DNA of 62,524 nt, from assembly GCA_004555155.1 (NCBI GenBank), contig SFJH01000011.1:1-62524 (forward strand), in the 5' to 3' direction. This document shows, piece by piece, positions 60,602 to 62,524 of this stretch (the stretch's first letter is position 1; each line of letters opens with the position of its first letter). Source of the stretch: Clostridiales bacterium (GTDB taxonomy: Bacteria; Bacillota; Clostridia; Christensenellales; Aristaeellaceae). The position numbers were made by a program, and so were the translations under genes. The notes beneath the pieces are model-generated. The model made no database searches. It was not told the origin of the DNA and worked only from the letters and a program-made list of their open reading frames with translations.

Positions 60602-62200
60602 ATGAAATCTTTTGCGCACAAACGGCTCATTTCCCTCATTCTCGCCTGTCTGCTGATGTTCTCCGGCTGCGTAGCAGCTGCGGAACAGGCGCTGGTCATG
60701 AAGAATGCTGTCGTGTATGCCTCCGCAAAGACTTCTTCCCAGGCGCTGGGCAAGCTGAAGGCGGGAACGCAGCTGGAAGTGATCGCCGCCAAAAACGGCT
60801 GGGCCAAGGTCGAGCTGGACGGCCATGTGGGCTACATGCAGGCCAGCGCGCTGGGCGCCTACAAGACCTACGACAGCATGACCGCCTACACCGCCAAGGC
60901 CACGGCCATGTATGCATCGTTCTCCACCTCTTCGAAAAAGATGGGCACGATCCCCGCAGGCGCGAAGCTCTCCGTCTCCGCCACGGCGGGCAGCTGGGCG
61001 CGCGTGACCTATGAGCAGTACACCGGCTTCGTCGCCAAGGCCAGCCTGACCACCAAGGCCCCCGCCGCGGAGCCCGAGAAGAGCGAGAGCTTCACAGCCT
61101 ATGCGTCTGTGGACAACGCTGCGGTGTACAACGCCAAGGGCGCGGTCATCGGCAAGGTTCCCGTCAATACCGCCGTCACCGTGCTCGCCACGAAGAACGG
61201 CGTCTGCCAGGTGCAGCGGGGCGAGGCCATCGCTTACATGAAGCAGAGCCAGCTCTCCACCTCCAAGGTGGAGGTTCCCGAGGAGAAGGACAGCGGCGTG
61301 ACCGAGATCTCTCCCACCACCTTCTATGTCAAAAACGACGGCGCAAAGGTGGTCGACGGCTCCGGCAAGACCATCGCCACGATGTCCCTCAACGCCGCCG
61401 TCACCGTCGTCGCCTACAACGATACCCTCGCCAAGGTCGTCAACGGCTCCGCCGCAGGCTTCATGCAGAGATCCGATCTTTCTGAAAAGAAGGTTGGAAC
61501 CTCCACCAGCTATACGCTGCAGTACGGCGATACGGGCGAGGCCGTCGCGAAGGTGCAGACCCGCCTGAAGGAGCTGGGCTTCTTCACCGGCAATGTGGGC
61601 GGCAACTATCTCGATCTGACCCGCGCAGCCGTCAGCGCCTTCCAGGCCGCCGCCGGTCTGACCACCTCCGGCGTCTGCGATGAAAAAACGCTGAACGCGA
61701 TGTTTGCGGACAACGCCCCCAAGAAGGAAACGCCGAAGGAGGAGCCCGCCGACAGCGGTTCCACCGGCGGATCCGCCGCAACGCCCGCCACCGGCACGGC
61801 CAAGGCCATGGACTGGTGGACCAGCGGTATTCAGTCGATCTTCTCCCGCGGCACCACCGCCACCGTCACCGACGTGGCAACCGGCATCGCCTGGCGTGAA
61901 AAGCGCACCGGCGGCACCAACCACGCCGACGTTCAGCCCGTAACCGCCGCCGACACCGCCGCCATGAAAAAAGCCGTCGGCAGCTGGTCCTGGACCCGCC
62001 GCGCCATCTTTGTCACCATCAACGGCGTCAACTACGCCGCCTCCATGAACTGCATGCCCCACGGCTCCGGTTCCATCACCAACAACAACTTCAACGGACA
62101 TCACTGCATCCACTTCACCAACAGCCGCACCCACGGCAGCAACAAGGTTTGCTCCCTCCATCAGGCCGCCATCCAGAAGGCCGCCAACGCGACGCTGTAA
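60602..62200 (+). CDS. Secreted multi-SH3 and peptidoglycan-binding protein with an uncharacterised C-terminal domain
   Basis: 532 aa. Signal peptide or lipoprotein signal at 1-26 (LISLILACLLMFSGCVAAAE, possible lipobox FSGC). Four SH3b-like repeats at about 28-83, 92-145, 165-222 and 240-293, each with a WAKVE/WARVT or equivalent strand. A PG_binding_1 domain at about 300-365 (YGDTGEAVAKVQTRLKELGFF). A Pro/Thr/Ser linker (about 370-400) leads to a C-terminal domain of about 130 residues with IAWREKRTGGTNHADVQPV and FNGHHCIHFTNSRTHG, where a His/Cys cluster suggests a metal-binding active site. This domain recurs at the end of clostridial envelope proteins. GGAGG lies eight bases before the ATG. 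Probably acts on the cell wall; catalysis is not proven. Confidence 0.86.
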   Translation: MKSFAHKRLISLILACLLMFSGCVAAAEQALVMKNAVVYASAKTSSQALGKLKAGTQLEVIAAKNGWAKVELDGHVGYMQASALGAYKTYDSMTAYTAKATAMYASFSTSSKKMGTIPAGAKLSVSATAGSWARVTYEQYTGFVAKASLTTKAPAAEPEKSESFTAYASVDNAAVYNAKGAVIGKVPVNTAVTVLATKNGVCQVQRGEAIAYMKQSQLSTSKVEVPEEKDSGVTEISPTTFYVKNDGAKVVDGSGKTIATMSLNAAVTVVAYNDTLAKVVNGSAAGFMQRSDLSEKKVGTSTSYTLQYGDTGEAVAKVQTRLKELGFFTGNVGGNYLDLTRAAVSAFQAAAGLTTSGVCDEKTLNAMFADNAPKKETPKEEPADSGSTGGSAATPATGTAKAMDWWTSGIQSIFSRGTTATVTDVATGIAWREKRTGGTNHADVQPVTAADTAAMKKAVGSWSWTRRAIFVTINGVNYAASMNCMPHGSGSITNNNFNGHHCIHFTNSRTHGSNKVCSLHQAAIQKAANATL

Positions 62201-62215
62201 GCCGGAAAGGCTTTT

Positions 62216-62269
62216 CCCCGGGGAAGGACGCTCTCTTCCATACAGGAGCGCTCCTCCCCGGGGCTTTTT
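62216..62269 (+). terminator. Terminator after the SH3 protein gene
   Basis: A long imperfect stem built from CCCCGGGGA and its complement with an inner GCTC/GAGC, followed by TTTTT (62265-62269). Confidence 0.82.
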
Positions 62270-62287
62270 CTGCGCAGACCGCCCGCA

Positions 62288-62524
62288 GCCGTCCGGGCGC
62301 TGCACGGCGCGATTCGCCGGTAATGCGCGCGCCGCTCCGTAACTCGCCCGCGTTCCGCAAATCTTCGCAATCTCCCCCGGCCGTCCGGGCGCTGCATGGC
62401 GCAATCTGCCGGTAATACACACGCACTGCTCCGCAACGCGCCCGCATTCCGCAGATCCGCGCAATCTCCCCTGGCCGTCCGGGCGCTGCATGGCGCGATT
62501 CGCCGGTAATACGCGCACCGCTCC
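62288..62524. repeat. Tandem repeat array, unit about 93 bp, running off the window
   Basis: Units begin GCCGTCCGGGCGCTGC at 62288, 62380 and 62474 (periods 92 and 94). Each continues AYGGCGCRAT and CGCCGGTAAT, then GCTCCG, CGCCCGC and TTCCGCA, and ends near CGCAATCTCCC. Units are about 90% alike. The period is not a multiple of three throughout, and open frames through it shift phase, so it is not coding. The last unit is cut by the window edge. Confidence 0.88.

Noticed and set aside
60521..62518. Long minus-strand frame over the SH3 protein and repeat array
   Set aside because: Antisense Gly/Val/Ala-rich shadow; the plus-strand gene has signal peptide, domains, promoter and terminator.
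62288..62524. CRISPR array
   Set aside because: The whole 93-base unit is conserved, with no variable spacers, and no cas genes are seen.

Overview
The window is a GC-rich stretch of an anaerobic Gram-positive (Firmicutes/Clostridia-type) chromosome, most like an uncultured gut clostridium. The evidence is the CIRCE-controlled hrcA-grpE-dnaK-dnaJ operon followed by prmA-rsmE-mtaB-HIT-rpsU, a T-box leader before ileS, the rpmE-DUF1385-prmC-prfA-sua5 order, biotin-dependent sodium-pump decarboxylase genes, and a 2-hydroxyacyl-CoA dehydratase activase pair. Several promoters are textbook vegetative boxes with 17-18 base spacers. Genus cannot be fixed from the sequence alone.

Layout. 1-5.0 kb (minus): a decarboxylase operon, mmdA, oadG, biotin carrier, oadB and oadA (cut by the window edge). 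5.3-10.5 kb (plus): a Pro/Thr-rich membrane protein with four Ada-like Cys/His repeats, a small anchored protein, a D,D-carboxypeptidase and a tyrosine phosphatase. 10.6-14.6 kb (minus): a Rho factor with a roughly 400-residue low-complexity insertion, an RNA methyltransferase and rpsU. 14.7-22.9 kb (minus): the HIT/mtaB/rsmE/prmA/dnaJ/dnaK/grpE/hrcA chaperone and RNA-modification block. 23.3-31.2 kb (plus): L31, DUF1385, prmC, prfA, a threonylcarbamoyl-AMP synthase, an acetyltransferase, a lysoplasmalogenase-like membrane protein and ribulokinase. 31.7-37.8 kb (minus): a transglutaminase-fold protein and a sugar ABC transporter (two permeases and a binding protein, no ATPase), divergent from a ROK-type regulator at 38.1 kb. 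The plus-strand genes after it are a thioredoxin/CcdA-like membrane protein, cutC and a cytoplasmic GH29 fucosidase. 43.3-46 kb: a second Ada-like-motif membrane protein, a J-domain protein and a secreted protein of unknown role. 46.2-51.7 kb: T-box, an ileS that is broken by an internal deletion and frameshift, a triple tandem repeat, then ruvA/ruvC (minus) and a DUF4870 protein. 51.8-59.2 kb: MarR plus TSUP exporter, an AT-rich lipoprotein gene, an acetyltransferase, and MarR plus a split activase. 59.3-62.5 kb: a cysteine-rich protein, an SH3/peptidoglycan-binding exoprotein, and a 93-base tandem repeat array running off the right edge.

Most of the window is housekeeping. The unusual content is: (i) a dispersed 190-220 bp MITE-like element (three copies at 31.25, 43.17 and 45.97 kb), always beside a terminator-like hairpin; (ii) two different tandem repeat arrays; (iii) the disrupted ileS; (iv) the Rho insertion; (v) a pair of membrane proteins sharing a transmembrane hairpin and an Ada-like Cys/His motif. 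No tRNA, rRNA, CRISPR array, transposase or phage gene was recognised.
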